Below, piece by piece: positions 25,265-35,141 of a DNA stretch of 64,000 bases. Source of the stretch: Trinickia fusca (GTDB lineage Bacteria; Pseudomonadota; Gammaproteobacteria; Burkholderiales; Burkholderiaceae). The notes beneath the pieces were generated by a model. That model was given only the letters and a program-made list of their open reading frames with translations. It did not search any database and was not told where the DNA came from. Location of the stretch: the NCBI RefSeq assembly GCF_003628145.1, contig NZ_RBZV01000007.1:215337-279336 (forward strand), read 5' to 3'. The first letter of the stretch is position 1. Each line of letters opens with the position of its first letter. The position numbers and the translations under genes are program-made.

Positions 25265-28200
25265 ATGTCTCAATTCTTCATTCGGCGCCCGGTCTTCGCG
25301 TGGGTCATTGCCCTCTTCATCATCCTATTGGGCGCGATCGCCATCCCGCAGCTGCCGATCGCGCGCTACCCGTCAGTTGCGCCCCCGACCGTCAGCATTA
25401 CCGCGACTTACCCCGGCGCGACGCCGCAGACGATGAGCGACGGCGTGCTCAGTCTCATCGAGCGCGAGTTGTCCGGCGTCAAGAACCTGCTTTATTTCGA
25501 GTCGTCGGCCGATACCTCCGGTACCGCCCAGATCACCGCGACCTTCAAGCCCGGTACGGACCCGGCGATGGCGCAGGTCGATGTCCAGAACCAGCTCAAG
25601 GCGATCGAGCCGCGCCTTCCCCAGGCCGTGCGCCAGAACGGGCTGATCGTGGAGTCCGCTTCGTCCGGCTTTCTGATGATCATCGGCCTTAGATCCGAGG
25701 GGGGCCGCTTCGACGAAGTCGCGCTCAGTGACTACCTGGCGCGCAATCTCGTCGAGGAGCTTCGGCGCGTCGAGGGCGTGGGCCGCGTGCAGCTGTTCGG
25801 TTCCGAGGAGGCGATGCGTGTCTGGGTCGATCCGGCCAAGCTGATCACTTACGGCCTGTCGATGAGCGACCTGACCACGGCGATCAGCCAGCAGAACGCC
25901 CAAATTGCGCCGGGCAGCCTGGGCGCGTCTCCGGCTTTGTCTGGCCAGCGCGTGACGGTCCCGCTCACGGCGCAAGGCCAACTGACGACGCCGGCGCAGT
26001 TCGCCGCCATCGTGCTGCGTGCCAACGCGAACGGCTCGAAGGTCGTATTGGGCGATGTCGCGCGGGTCGAGTTGGGCTCGCAGACCTACGCCTTCATCAA
26101 TCGCGAGGACGGCAAGCCCGCCACGGCGGCCGCTATCCAGCTTGCCCCAGGCGCCAATGCGGTCAAGACCGCGGCAGCCGTGAGGGCACGTCTGGAGGAG
26201 TTGAGCAAAGCCATGCCGGCGGGCATGAGCTACTCGATCCCGTTCGATACTGCGCCCTTCGTCAAGATCTCGATCGAGAAGGTCATCCATACGCTGATCG
26301 AGGCGATGGTGCTGGTGTTCCTCGTGATGTACCTGTTCCTGCAGAACGTGCGCTACACGCTGATCCCGGCGATCGTGGCGCCGGTCGCGCTGCTCGGTAC
26401 CTTCACGATCATGCTGGCCACCGGTTTTTCGATCAACGTGCTGACGATGTTCGGCATGGTGCTCGCGATCGGCATCATCGTGGATGACGCCATCGTCGTG
26501 GTGGAGAACGTCGAGCGCCTGATGGTTCAGGAAGGTCTGTCGCCCAAGGACGCGACGATCAAGGCCATGAAGGAAATCACGGGCGCGATCGTCGGCATCA
26601 CCTTGGTGTTGACCGCGGTGTTCATCCCGATGGCGCTTGCCGGCGGTTCGGTTGGCGTGATCTACAAGCAGTTCACGTTGTCGATGGCGGTCTCCATCCT
26701 GTTCTCGGCCTTCCTCGCACTCACGCTGACGCCTGCGCTGTGCGCGACGATGCTCAAACCGGTCGCCCACGGACACCACGAAAAGCGCGGCTTCTTCGGC
26801 TGGTTCAATCGCCGCTTCGACTGTATGACGCAGTGGTACGCGTCGCGCGTCGGCAAGCTGATCGCCCGCTCGGCGCGGATGATGCTGATGTTCGTCGCGA
26901 TGTCCGTCGTCCTGGTATGGGCATTCCGGCAACTGCCATCGTCCTTCCTCCCCGAGGAGGATCAGGGCTACTTCATGACGGCCATCCAGCTTCCCGCTGA
27001 CGCTACCGCCGAACGCACGCTGGATGTGGTCAAGATGCTAGAGCGGCATGTCGCCTCGCGTCCGGCGATCGGGTCCAACCTGTCGATCGTGGGCTTCGGC
27101 TTCTCCGGTTCTGGTTCGAATGCAGCATTGAGTTTCTCCGTGCTCAAGGACTGGGACAAGCGCAACGGCGCAACGACGCAGAACGAGGTGCGGCTGGCCG
27201 ACCAGGCGATGGCGGGTGTCAGAGAAGGAACGGTGATGAATCTGCTGCCGCCGGCCATCGACGAACTCGGCACGAGCTCGGGCTTCACGTTGCGCCTGCA
27301 AGATCGGGGCAATCAAGGCTATGCGGCGCTCCACGCGGCCGAGGTCAAGCTGCTCGAACTCGCCGCCCAGAGCAAGATCGTGAGCGGCGTCTATCCCGAT
27401 GGCCTGCCGGCTGGTACGAGCATCCGCTTGGACATCGACCGGGAGAAGGCGGAAGCACTCGGTGTGCCGTTCGCGAGCATCAGCGACGCGTTGTCCGCGG
27501 CGATGGGCTCGACCTACGTCAATGACTTCCCCAACGCGGGACGTATGCAGCAGGTCATCATCCAGGCCGACGCGCCGGCACGCATGCAGATCGACAACGT
27601 GCTCAAGCTCTACGTGCGCAACGTCAATGGCGGCATGGTGCCGCTGTCTGAAGTCGTGCGACCCGTCTGGAGCGAGACGCCGCTGCAACTGGTGCGCTTC
27701 CTGGGCTATCCGTCGGTGCGTATCGCCGGCAGCGCTGCGCCCGGCGCCTCGAGCGGGGCTGCCATGGCGGAGATGGAACGTCTTGCCGCACAGCTGCCGC
27801 CGGGCTTCACCATCGCGTGGACCGGGCAGTCGCTGCAGGAGCGTCAGTCCGCCGCGCAGGCGCCGATGCTGATGGCGCTGTCGATGGTCGTCGTGTTCCT
27901 GGTGCTGGCCGCGCTCTACGAGAGCTGGTCGATTCCGCTTTCGGTGATGTTGGTGGTGCCGCTGGGCCTGCTGGGCGCGGTGGGTGCGGTGATGCTCCGA
28001 GGCATGCCCAACGACGTGTTCTTCAAGGTCGGCATGATTACCGTGATCGGCCTGTCTGCCAAGAATGCCATCCTGATCGTCGAGTTCGCGAAGCAATTGC
28101 GCGAGCAGGGCAAGGGGCTGGTGGAGTCGGCCGTGGAAGCTGCCCGGCTGCGCTTGCGGCCGATCCTCATGACCTCGCTGGCCTTCGGGCTCGGTGTGGT

Positions 28201-28414
28201 GCCGCTGATGATCGCGGCGGGTGCCAGCGCCGAGACGCAGCATGCCATCGGCACCGGCGTGTTCGGCGGCATGGTGAGCGCGACCGTGCTGGCCATCTTC
28301 TTCGTTCCCGTGTTCTTCGTGTTCGTCATGGGCTTCCAGGAACGATTCAAGGCATGGCGGACCTCCCGCCGCAAAGACGCTGTGTTGTGCCGCGAACAAG
28401 AACAAGAGGGTTAA
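25265..28414 (+). CDS. RND multidrug efflux pump, inner-membrane transporter (MexY/AmrB-like)
   Basis: From ATG 25265 the protein is 1049 residues, the standard HAE1 length. It begins MSQFFIRRPVFAWVIALFII. The proton-relay pair Asp407-Asp408 falls in GIIVDDAIVVVENVERLM of helix 4, exactly as in AcrB. Other family blocks are FSINVLTMFGMVLAIG, SFLPEEDQGYFMT and FFKVGMITVIGLSAKNAILI. It extrudes drugs using the proton gradient together with the adaptor and outer-membrane channel genes on either side, 20 bp and 4 bp away. Confidence 0.96.
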   Translation: MSQFFIRRPVFAWVIALFIILLGAIAIPQLPIARYPSVAPPTVSITATYPGATPQTMSDGVLSLIERELSGVKNLLYFESSADTSGTAQITATFKPGTDPAMAQVDVQNQLKAIEPRLPQAVRQNGLIVESASSGFLMIIGLRSEGGRFDEVALSDYLARNLVEELRRVEGVGRVQLFGSEEAMRVWVDPAKLITYGLSMSDLTTAISQQNAQIAPGSLGASPALSGQRVTVPLTAQGQLTTPAQFAAIVLRANANGSKVVLGDVARVELGSQTYAFINREDGKPATAAAIQLAPGANAVKTAAAVRARLEELSKAMPAGMSYSIPFDTAPFVKISIEKVIHTLIEAMVLVFLVMYLFLQNVRYTLIPAIVAPVALLGTFTIMLATGFSINVLTMFGMVLAIGIIVDDAIVVVENVERLMVQEGLSPKDATIKAMKEITGAIVGITLVLTAVFIPMALAGGSVGVIYKQFTLSMAVSILFSAFLALTLTPALCATMLKPVAHGHHEKRGFFGWFNRRFDCMTQWYASRVGKLIARSARMMLMFVAMSVVLVWAFRQLPSSFLPEEDQGYFMTAIQLPADATAERTLDVVKMLERHVASRPAIGSNLSIVGFGFSGSGSNAALSFSVLKDWDKRNGATTQNEVRLADQAMAGVREGTVMNLLPPAIDELGTSSGFTLRLQDRGNQGYAALHAAEVKLLELAAQSKIVSGVYPDGLPAGTSIRLDIDREKAEALGVPFASISDALSAAMGSTYVNDFPNAGRMQQVIIQADAPARMQIDNVLKLYVRNVNGGMVPLSEVVRPVWSETPLQLVRFLGYPSVRIAGSAAPGASSGAAMAEMERLAAQLPPGFTIAWTGQSLQERQSAAQAPMLMALSMVVVFLVLAALYESWSIPLSVMLVVPLGLLGAVGAVMLRGMPNDVFFKVGMITVIGLSAKNAILIVEFAKQLREQGKGLVESAVEAARLRLRPILMTSLAFGLGVVPLMIAAGASAETQHAIGTGVFGGMVSATVLAIFFVPVFFVFVMGFQERFKAWRTSRRKDAVLCREQEQEG

Positions 28415-28418
28415 TGTC

Positions 28419-29843
28419 ATGCGACTTCTCATTCTTCCCATCGTCCTGGCCTTGTCGGCCTGCTCGATGATCCCTGCGCTCGTGAAGCCTGCGTTGCCCG
28501 TACCGACGGCTTATACGACAGAGGCCGATTCCGGCACCCACGCCAATGCGGCCGATTTGGGGTGGCGTGCTATGTTCGGCGATCCGCGTCTGCAGCGTTT
28601 GATCGAATCGGCGCTGAACGACAACCGCGACCTGCGTCTTGCCGCGCTGAACGTGCAGGCCGCCGAGGCCCAGTATGGTATTGCGCGTGCCGCACGATTG
28701 CCGGCCGTCGATGCGACCGGCAGCTTGACGCGTCAGCGCACGGCTGCCGATGCCGACGCAAACCCTCCCGTGCTCGAGGCGACGCAGAAGCAGTTCGGTG
28801 TCAATGTCGGGCTCAGTGCGTTCGAGATCGATCTGTTCGGCCGCGTGCGGTCGTTGTCGGATGCCGCCTTTGCGCGCTACCTGGCGAGCGATCAGGGACG
28901 CCGGGCCGTGCAAATCGCGCTGGTCGGCGCGGTGGCGGACGCCTACTTCGCGGAACGCTTGGCGCAAGAGCAGCGCCAACTGGCCGAACGTACGCTGGGC
29001 GACTGGCGGCAATCGCTCGACTTGGCGCGCCGGCTGAGGGCGGCTCATCAGAACAGTGGGCTGGACGTCGCTCAGGCCGAAGGTCAGGTCGCCAGCGCCG
29101 AGGCGGATCTCGAAGCGCGCACGCGAGCCGTGGCGCAAGCGCGCAATGCGCTGCGGTTGCTCGTCGGTGCCGAACTGCCGGTGGACCTGCCCGAACCGCT
29201 GCCGCTGGAGCAGCAGCCTGTGGTGACCCAACTACCGGTGGGCCTGCCGTCGGAACTGCTGCTTCGACGGCCGGATATTTTGCAGGCCGAGCAGAATCTG
29301 GTGGCCGCCAACGCCGATATTGGCGCGGCGCGTGCCGCGTTTTTTCCGCGGCTGTCGCTGACGACCTCGCTGGGCTTCATCAGTCCGGCCATGAGCAGCC
29401 TGTTCGACGGCGGGCAGCGGGTCTGGAGCTTCGCTCCACAGGTCACGCTTCCGCTGTTCGAGGGCGGCAGGCTGCGCTCCGAGCTGCGCTTGGCGGAGAT
29501 ACGCAAGTCAAGCGCTGTCGCCGAATACGAGCGCGCGATCCAGACCGCGTTTCGGGAGGTGGCCGATGGCCTCGCCGGACGCGAAACCTTCAGCCGGCAG
29601 ATCGAGGCGCAGACCCGCGTGGTCGCCAGCGAGGCGCGCCGCACCGAGCTTTCCAACCTGCGCTACCGCGCAGGCGTCGAGGGGCGGCTCGAACTGCTGG
29701 ATTCGCAGCGGCAACTCTATGCGGCGCGACAGGCACTGCTGGACTTGCGACGTGCCGAGTTTGGGAATGCCGTTGCGCTTTACAAGGCGCTGGGTGGGGG
29801 CCTGACGGATACAGGTGCTGCGCCTGTCGTCGCTGCGCGATGA
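28419..29843 (+). CDS. outer-membrane efflux lipoprotein (OprM/NodT family)
   Basis: The 474-residue product has a lipobox (LALSAC, Cys15) and two TolC-fold repeats. The first has WRAMFGDPRLQRLIESALND and NRDLRLAALNVQAAEAQY; the second has LPSELLLRRPDILQAEQNL, ANADIGAARAAFFPRLSLT and LDSQRQLYAARQALLDLR. These are typical of the NodT/OprM group. It forms the exit duct of the tripartite pump encoded just upstream. A ribosome site (AAGAGGG) lies 4 bp after the pump stop. Confidence 0.95.
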   Translation: MRLLILPIVLALSACSMIPALVKPALPVPTAYTTEADSGTHANAADLGWRAMFGDPRLQRLIESALNDNRDLRLAALNVQAAEAQYGIARAARLPAVDATGSLTRQRTAADADANPPVLEATQKQFGVNVGLSAFEIDLFGRVRSLSDAAFARYLASDQGRRAVQIALVGAVADAYFAERLAQEQRQLAERTLGDWRQSLDLARRLRAAHQNSGLDVAQAEGQVASAEADLEARTRAVAQARNALRLLVGAELPVDLPEPLPLEQQPVVTQLPVGLPSELLLRRPDILQAEQNLVAANADIGAARAAFFPRLSLTTSLGFISPAMSSLFDGGQRVWSFAPQVTLPLFEGGRLRSELRLAEIRKSSAVAEYERAIQTAFREVADGLAGRETFSRQIEAQTRVVASEARRTELSNLRYRAGVEGRLELLDSQRQLYAARQALLDLRRAEFGNAVALYKALGGGLTDTGAAPVVAAR

Positions 29844-29964
29844 TGGCGGGCCGGCCGGTATGCGGGTGCAGGGCTTGTGCGCGGGTACGAACGCGCGAAC
29901 GCACCATGCAGCTATGACGAACGGCGCGCTCATCGCAGGCCATCCCACATGCGTGATGGCCTGG

Positions 29965-30522
29965 CTATTTGCCGGCGGTTTCTGCCGGCTCTACCCTGCC
30001 TTGGAGTCTCCGCTCGGGCTCGGTTCGGTGGAGATGCACAGCGTAGGTATCCCATGGCAACTTCATGCCTTGCCCTGAGCTGGCGTCCGCTTGTTTCATG
30101 ACCCGTCCCGCTTCGCCTCGATGATAACCACCGTGGGTGATGACGTGGGTGAGCATCTCTTCGCGCGTCATGTACCCATTGTCTCCATCGGTAAACACAA
30201 ATGGAACGGCTTGAGACAACATCGCCGGCGTCACTGCGCTGACATAGTCGAGATACCAGCGGTCGACCGTAGCCAACTCCGAGCGGAGTTCGTCGAGCTC
30301 GGGGGTATCTGGCGGATTGTCGGCAGAGAAGCCGTGACTGTGGCCGGTAAGATGAGCTGCGAAGATCTTGTTCACGATGAGGCAATGGTTCATCAATCGA
30401 AGGGTGAGACGCCGCTCCTCGGCATGATGCTCGACGTCGAGCCCCTTCATGGCTTCCAGGATTTCCTCATTTGCCCAAGCCTGATAGCGGAACATCCGGA
30501 ACAGTAGTTCTCCTGCACTCAT
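29965..30522 (-). CDS. DinB-family protein
   Basis: This 185-residue protein has the four-helix DinB/YfiT fold with a metal triad of His46 (RLMNHCLIVNKIF), His130 and His134 (THVITHGGYHRGE). The start is MSAGELLFRMFRYQAWANEE, typical of the family. DinB-like proteins are metal-dependent, and several act as thiol transferases; the substrate here is unknown. GAGGAGG lies just upstream of the ATG. It is convergent with the efflux operon and does not appear to be cotranscribed with the PadR gene. Confidence 0.88.
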   Translation of the reverse strand: MSAGELLFRMFRYQAWANEEILEAMKGLDVEHHAEERRLTLRLMNHCLIVNKIFAAHLTGHSHGFSADNPPDTPELDELRSELATVDRWYLDYVSAVTPAMLSQAVPFVFTDGDNGYMTREEMLTHVITHGGYHRGEAGRVMKQADASSGQGMKLPWDTYAVHLHRTEPERRLQGRVEPAETAGK

Positions 30523-30732
30523 GGTGGCGGCCTCCTCATTTCAAATGATATGTGCGCTACGCGGACATTATTTTCGGATGAGGTCCGCCTGTCCACTCGC
30601 TTTTCCGATCCCCCGATAATGATGCGGAAAGCCCCGTGCTAAGCGCGTTCCCGGGCGACTGCTGAAGCCATCCCCGCAGCAAGTGCTCGGTTTCTCGATG
30701 CTCGAGGATGGTCGGGGCTTACGATCGGTGCA

Positions 30733-31356
30733 TCAGTCCAATCCACCGCCTTCGAACTTTGCAGCGAATTGACGCAACCACTTCTCGCTCCACGTCATCG
30801 CACCCGATTCGAGCTCTGCGATCAATCCACCCAGCCATTTGATCTCGGCTTTCAGCAGCACCTGCTTGTACTCGTCGTCCAGCATGAACAGTCGCACCAA
30901 CCCCTTACTCTGCGACTCCTTGTAGATCGATAGCGATTCGGCCAACTGGTGTTTGAGGGTCTCACTGCGCCGCCGAAGTTGTGCGAGTACCACCTCCGGC
31001 GACAGCGCCATCACCGTGGCGAGCGCGGCGGGGAATTCATTGAACTCGCGGCGCGGCTCACCGAGCATGGCTTCCAGCCACGCGTGGAAAGTCTTCTTGC
31101 CCAACGGCGTGATCTCGTAGACCACGCGTTCGGGCCGCCCCTCGTCCTGCTGCGTTTCGCGAACTCGTATGAGTTCGGCTGTCTTCAGCTGAGCAATGGT
31201 CTGGTAGACGCTGTTGCGTTGCGCCACGTTGACCACGTTGTCCTTGCCGCGCTGCTTGATGAGTTCGTGCATCCGGTAGGCGTGCGAGGGGGCTTCGAGC
31301 ACGAAGCCAAGAATCACCATCGCCAGGGGCGACCGTTGTCGCGGACGGGTTGTCAC
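30733..31356 (-). CDS. PadR-family transcriptional regulator
   Basis: I take GTG 31356 as the start (207 residues, beginning MTTRPRQRSPLAMVILGF) because AGGA precedes it. An ATG at 31404 would begin inside the operator palindrome. The winged helix reads LEAPSHAYRMHELIKQRGKD, NSVYQTIAQLKTAELI and RVVYEITPLGKKTF. A long helical C-terminal dimerisation region follows. PadR proteins are usually ligand-relieved repressors of the neighbouring gene. The divergent FAD monooxygenase across the operator is the obvious target. Confidence 0.9.
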   Translation of the reverse strand: MTTRPRQRSPLAMVILGFVLEAPSHAYRMHELIKQRGKDNVVNVAQRNSVYQTIAQLKTAELIRVRETQQDEGRPERVVYEITPLGKKTFHAWLEAMLGEPRREFNEFPAALATVMALSPEVVLAQLRRRSETLKHQLAESLSIYKESQSKGLVRLFMLDDEYKQVLLKAEIKWLGGLIAELESGAMTWSEKWLRQFAAKFEGGGLD

Positions 31357-31388
31357 ATGCGAATCCTGATGTGGGTAGCGGCAGTATC

Positions 31389-31418
31389 TTGCACGATTAA
31401 TCATGTTATGGCTATAGT
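31389..31418 (+). promoter_or_regulatory. likely promoter of the FAD monooxygenase
   Basis: TTGCAC (31389-31394) and TATAGT (31413-31418) are separated by 18 bp, a good sigma-70 layout. The -10 box lies inside the PadR-type palindrome, so a bound repressor would block polymerase. Confidence 0.6.
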
Positions 31419-31433
31419 ATAGTCATAACATGA
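31401..31433. promoter_or_regulatory. PadR operator, 33-bp near-perfect palindrome
   Basis: Outer arms tcatgttatg (31401-31410) and cataacatga (31424-31433) are exact reverse complements. Inner arms ctata and tatag flank a central G, and only one base pair in the whole 33 bp is mismatched. The ATGT...ACAT core is the known PadR-family recognition pattern. It overlaps the -10 box of the monooxygenase gene and lies 45 bp upstream of the chosen PadR start, so the protein should repress both its own gene and the target. Confidence 0.85.
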
Positions 31434-31451
31434 CGTATATCGAGGTGAGGC

Positions 31452-32660
31452 ATGAAGACCGTGACACACGTACTAATCATCGGAGGCGGTATCGCTGGGC
31501 CGGCCGTGGCCCTGGCGCTGGCCAAGGCCGGCATCCGCTCGACGATCTATGAGTCTTACTCCGCTACGGCGGACCAGGTAGGTGGCAGCATGATGGTGGC
31601 CCCCAATGGCCTTGAGGCACTGAAAATCATCGGTGTGGATGCCGATCTACACGTCGCGAGCCGACCGATTTCGCACATGGCGATCGCCAACAGCCGCGGT
31701 AAAGTGCTGAGCCGATTCGATGGTCTGGAAGGGATGCAGCCCAGTCGCGTAGTGTGGCGCTCCGATCTCTATCGAGTGCTTCGCCGGGCCGCGGAAGACG
31801 CAGGCATCCCCATCGTGCACGGAAAACGGCTGGTTACGGCAAGCGAAACGGCCAATGGCGTGCATGCGTCGTTCGCGGATGGCAGCGATGCCAGTGGCGA
31901 TATCCTGATCGGAGCGGACGGCATTCGTTCCACGGTGCGCGAGTTGATCGATCCCGGTGCGCCATCCCCGCACTATGCAGGGACCTTAGGTTTTGGTGGC
32001 GTGGCGCCACGCGACACCATACCGGTCCCTTCCGACACGATGACGTTCGTGTTCGGCAAGCGCGCCTTTTGGGGCTATTGGGCGGACCCCGACAAAGGCA
32101 TTTGCTGGTTCGGCAACCTTCCGCATGCTGCGCCTTCGTCGATGGGAGAGGTACGTAAAGTGCCGTCGGTGCAATGGTTGGAGCAGCTACGCGAGCTCTA
32201 CGGCGACGACCAGCCTGCGCAGATACTCCTGAAGCACTCGGATCGGAATCAGCTTTTGGGACCTATCGCGAGCGAGATGATGCCACCCGTGCCACGTTGG
32301 CATAGCGAGAGGATGGTGTTGGTTGGTGATGCTGTGCACGCACCGTCGTCCAGTTCCGGACAAGGCGCTTCACTGGCGATCGAAAGTGCGATCCAACTGG
32401 CGCGTTGCCTGCGCGATACGCCCGAGCCTTCTCAGGCATTCGCCTGCTACGAGCAACTACGGCGTGAGCGGGTCGAAAAGGTGGCCGCTAACGCCGCCAA
32501 GACCAACAACCAGAAAGCTCAGGGGCCGTTGGCCAGGGCCTTGATGGATATCGTGATGCCGATCGCGCTGAAGACGTTGTTCAAGCCAGCCAAGATATTC
32601 GGATCTCAGCACCATTATCGGATTGACTGGGATGCCAAGGCTTTTCCAGAGTCTCGCTAA
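31452..32660 (+). CDS. FAD-dependent monooxygenase (PHBH/TetX-like)
   Basis: The 402-residue product has the dinucleotide fold VLIIGGGIAGPAVALALAKA (GxGxxG), the DG-type motif GDILIGADGIRSTVRELID and the FAD-ribose motif MVLVGDAVHAPSSSSGQGAS. These are the three marks of group A aromatic hydroxylases and of TetX-type antibiotic-modifying enzymes. The strong ribosome site GAGGTGAGG precedes ATG 31452. Regulation by a PadR repressor suggests induction by a phenolic or drug-like substrate. The substrate cannot be told from sequence. Confidence 0.9.
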   Translation: MKTVTHVLIIGGGIAGPAVALALAKAGIRSTIYESYSATADQVGGSMMVAPNGLEALKIIGVDADLHVASRPISHMAIANSRGKVLSRFDGLEGMQPSRVVWRSDLYRVLRRAAEDAGIPIVHGKRLVTASETANGVHASFADGSDASGDILIGADGIRSTVRELIDPGAPSPHYAGTLGFGGVAPRDTIPVPSDTMTFVFGKRAFWGYWADPDKGICWFGNLPHAAPSSMGEVRKVPSVQWLEQLRELYGDDQPAQILLKHSDRNQLLGPIASEMMPPVPRWHSERMVLVGDAVHAPSSSSGQGASLAIESAIQLARCLRDTPEPSQAFACYEQLRRERVEKVAANAAKTNNQKAQGPLARALMDIVMPIALKTLFKPAKIFGSQHHYRIDWDAKAFPESR

Positions 32661-32806
32661 ACCAGCATCGCTGCTCCGATGGACTGGTGGCTAGGATGGC
32701 GAATGACTCTTCTTTGCTTTCTTTGGTATGCACATTAGCGCGCGATTGCATGGAATCGATCTGCCATATAAACGCCCTCGGAAGCCGCTGTGCATACCGC
32801 GCCCAA

Positions 32807-32832
32807 GCGCTGTGCCCCGGGGGGCACAGCGC
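32807..32832. terminator. bidirectional terminator-like hairpin
   Basis: gcgctgtgcccc (32807-32818) is the exact reverse complement of 32821-32832, a 12-bp GC-rich stem. It lies between two convergent genes, 11 bp beyond the stop of the minus-strand gene ending at 32844. No T-run follows on either strand, so it would be a non-canonical terminator. Confidence 0.55.
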
Positions 32833-32843
32833 GCTCAGCCGGA

Positions 32844-35045
32844 TCACGAAGCGCTTTGTATCGTAATGGTTGCGCTAGCGGCGCTAAGCGACTCCCGGGA
32901 ACAATATGCGACGACGACGACATTCGTCGGGCCACCGGCAGTTGTGGTCGGCGCCGTATAGACAGCGCGCGTTCCATCCGATGTCGTCGGCGCAATGTCG
33001 CCGATATTGGCGGCCCATTGCAAGCCGTCGGCGCCCTGGGCGGTGAGCTCGATGGTGCCGCCAGGGCGAACGGTCGATTGTGCGGGCGTGATCGATAACG
33101 TGGCGACCGTCGGCATCAGGACGATTGTCCCGATTGCCGTGCTGGAGCCGCCAGTCGTCGGGCGCGCCGTCACCGTGATGGTGACCGGCCAGTCCGCAGT
33201 AGCGGAGGCGGGCGCTTGATAACCCCATGTACGTTCGGCTTTCGAATAAACCAGCGTTCCGACATTCGGCTCGAGGGTGCAGTCGGCAGAAACCTCGGTG
33301 CCCGACGTATCTTCAACTTTGAAAAAAGCCTCGGCACCGGGTGTGACGGCTTGCGTTGCGGGAACGATGGCGAGCGCGCCATCCGCCGTAGCCGAATAGA
33401 GCCACACCATCGCCCGGCCGACGTGGGTCGCATTGGTCTTGTCGATGGCATTCACGATGACGACTTCACCCCTGTCGATCGTCGGTGGGGCCGTGTAGTT
33501 TCCATTGGCATCGATCGTTCCTCGCCCACCGGGTCCGAGCATCCACTCGATGTCAACGGAGGCGCTGCCGGAGGCGACACTGAATCGCTGCGACTTCCCG
33601 GCAGTGAGCTTGACCTGTGTCGGTGTGACGGTGATGGGCATCGCCATTTGCCCCGTGAGGACGATGTCGCAAGGCACCGAGGCCCGGGTCAACTCGAGGA
33701 CGTGACGAGAGGGAAAGAGCAGATTCGCCAGCGCAAAGGTGTTGACGTCTGGTAGCGAAAATCCCTTCAGCGATGCCCCGACCGAGGCTTGGATCGTCTT
33801 GCGTACGACATCGGGCAACTTGATCGAAGAGCCGGTTATATCCCACCAGTGCGGAGGATCCGGATTCCGGCAATCTACGGTTTCACTCAGGGTGTCGAAG
33901 GTCACGTCGTCCGTGACTGGATCGATATGGGGTGCGGCGCGACGCGAATAGCCGAAGTCGATATGTGTGGATCGGACAGACGGTCCCCCCTTCGAGGCGG
34001 AGTTGTAGACGCTGAAATATTGCTGCCAATTCCGTGTCCAGCTCACCGAGACTTGATTGTCGTTGAACGCAACGGTAAAGCCCGTGATCGGAATTTTGAT
34101 GGGCGCGGTGTTTCCATCGCTATCCGAAGACGTGATGATGGTCGTGACTCCCTGGCCGGCGTCGAAGACGCCGAAGTCGAACGCGCCACCGTTGCCCTGG
34201 GTCGACCACGAGCCGGTTGTCGGCGACTGGACACCGGAGAAGACGACTCCAAGGCTCTTGAAGAGTTTGGACAGATAGGTGGGAAACACGCTTTGAAAGA
34301 CCGTACGGTCCGACACGATCAAGGCAGCTGTGCAATCTTTCGGAATCGGGTAGGGCGTGATCGAGCCACGCTTGCCACCGGCGCCATCCGTTTTGATCAG
34401 CAGCAATACACAGCCGTCGCCTGTGCCATCGCCTGTGCTCTGGGTGGAAATCTCGAATGAGGTCGGTTGCAGACCGCCCGGTTGCGGGCTGGCCACGATC
34501 TTGCCGATCGAGTAGCGAGTATCGCGATATTTGAAGAACGCCACGATGGCGTCGCCAATGTTCGAGGACAGCGTCGAATCCGGGTCGACGCCCTGAATTT
34601 TGGGTGCATAAGCCGCACGTCCGAGGTCGAGCACGACTTCGCCAAGCTTATCCACGTCGCCCGTCACTTTCGTCAGGTCCAAGGCGCCGCGCAGAAAGGA
34701 CGTATCGGGTGCGATCTTGATCTCGTAGGCTATATCGCCTTTGAAACCGTCGAATCGGAACAGCGAGCCCGTGACGATAACGAGCGTCACTTCGCATTGA
34801 TCGGAATCGCTGGGAAGATCGTGAAATTGAACCCTCGGGGGGCCGAGCGTCAGATCGAGGATCCAAAGGTTGCCGTCGCTACCGTCGACCACTGCCCGAA
34901 GATGCATCGCGCTGGCATCGGGGTGCAGTTCGAGATACTGCTGCAACAGGATGGCGTTGATCGCGTTGGCGTCCATCGCGCATACGGCGTCCCAGCCGTT
35001 CGTGACGCTAGGGCTCGTACCCGCCTGACGTTCGTTTGCTTGCAT
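32844..35045 (-). CDS. large unknown protein: TULIP/P47-like N-terminus and three Ig-like repeats
   Basis: This 733-residue protein has no signal peptide. Residues 17-48 read NGWDAVCAMDANAINAILLQ and onward, which resembles the opening of P47/OrfX-type TULIP-fold proteins (NGWDxV...xxxNxA). Residues about 60-460 are a beta-rich domain with no name I recognise. The C-terminus holds three Ig-like repeats of bacterial type: about 470-550 (ITVTPTQVKLTAGKSQRFSV, GRGTIDANGNYTAP), about 555-645 (LAIVPATQAVTPGAEAFFKV) and about 648-730 (LSITPAQSTVRPGGTIELTA). It lies 96 bp downstream of the 1159-residue gene and is probably cotranscribed. The P47 link is a resemblance, not an alignment; the Ig-like repeats are clearer. 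Function unknown. Confidence 0.7.
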   Translation of the reverse strand: MQANERQAGTSPSVTNGWDAVCAMDANAINAILLQQYLELHPDASAMHLRAVVDGSDGNLWILDLTLGPPRVQFHDLPSDSDQCEVTLVIVTGSLFRFDGFKGDIAYEIKIAPDTSFLRGALDLTKVTGDVDKLGEVVLDLGRAAYAPKIQGVDPDSTLSSNIGDAIVAFFKYRDTRYSIGKIVASPQPGGLQPTSFEISTQSTGDGTGDGCVLLLIKTDGAGGKRGSITPYPIPKDCTAALIVSDRTVFQSVFPTYLSKLFKSLGVVFSGVQSPTTGSWSTQGNGGAFDFGVFDAGQGVTTIITSSDSDGNTAPIKIPITGFTVAFNDNQVSVSWTRNWQQYFSVYNSASKGGPSVRSTHIDFGYSRRAAPHIDPVTDDVTFDTLSETVDCRNPDPPHWWDITGSSIKLPDVVRKTIQASVGASLKGFSLPDVNTFALANLLFPSRHVLELTRASVPCDIVLTGQMAMPITVTPTQVKLTAGKSQRFSVASGSASVDIEWMLGPGGRGTIDANGNYTAPPTIDRGEVVIVNAIDKTNATHVGRAMVWLYSATADGALAIVPATQAVTPGAEAFFKVEDTSGTEVSADCTLEPNVGTLVYSKAERTWGYQAPASATADWPVTITVTARPTTGGSSTAIGTIVLMPTVATLSITPAQSTVRPGGTIELTAQGADGLQWAANIGDIAPTTSDGTRAVYTAPTTTAGGPTNVVVVAYCSRESLSAASATITIQSAS

Positions 35046-35141
35046 GGCTCTTTCTTATGTGTGCCTCGATGATGAAGCAGCGACGCCGCTCGATGCCTTG
35101 CGGCTTTCGCTGCTTCGGGGATGCAATGGCGTTCAGCTCGC

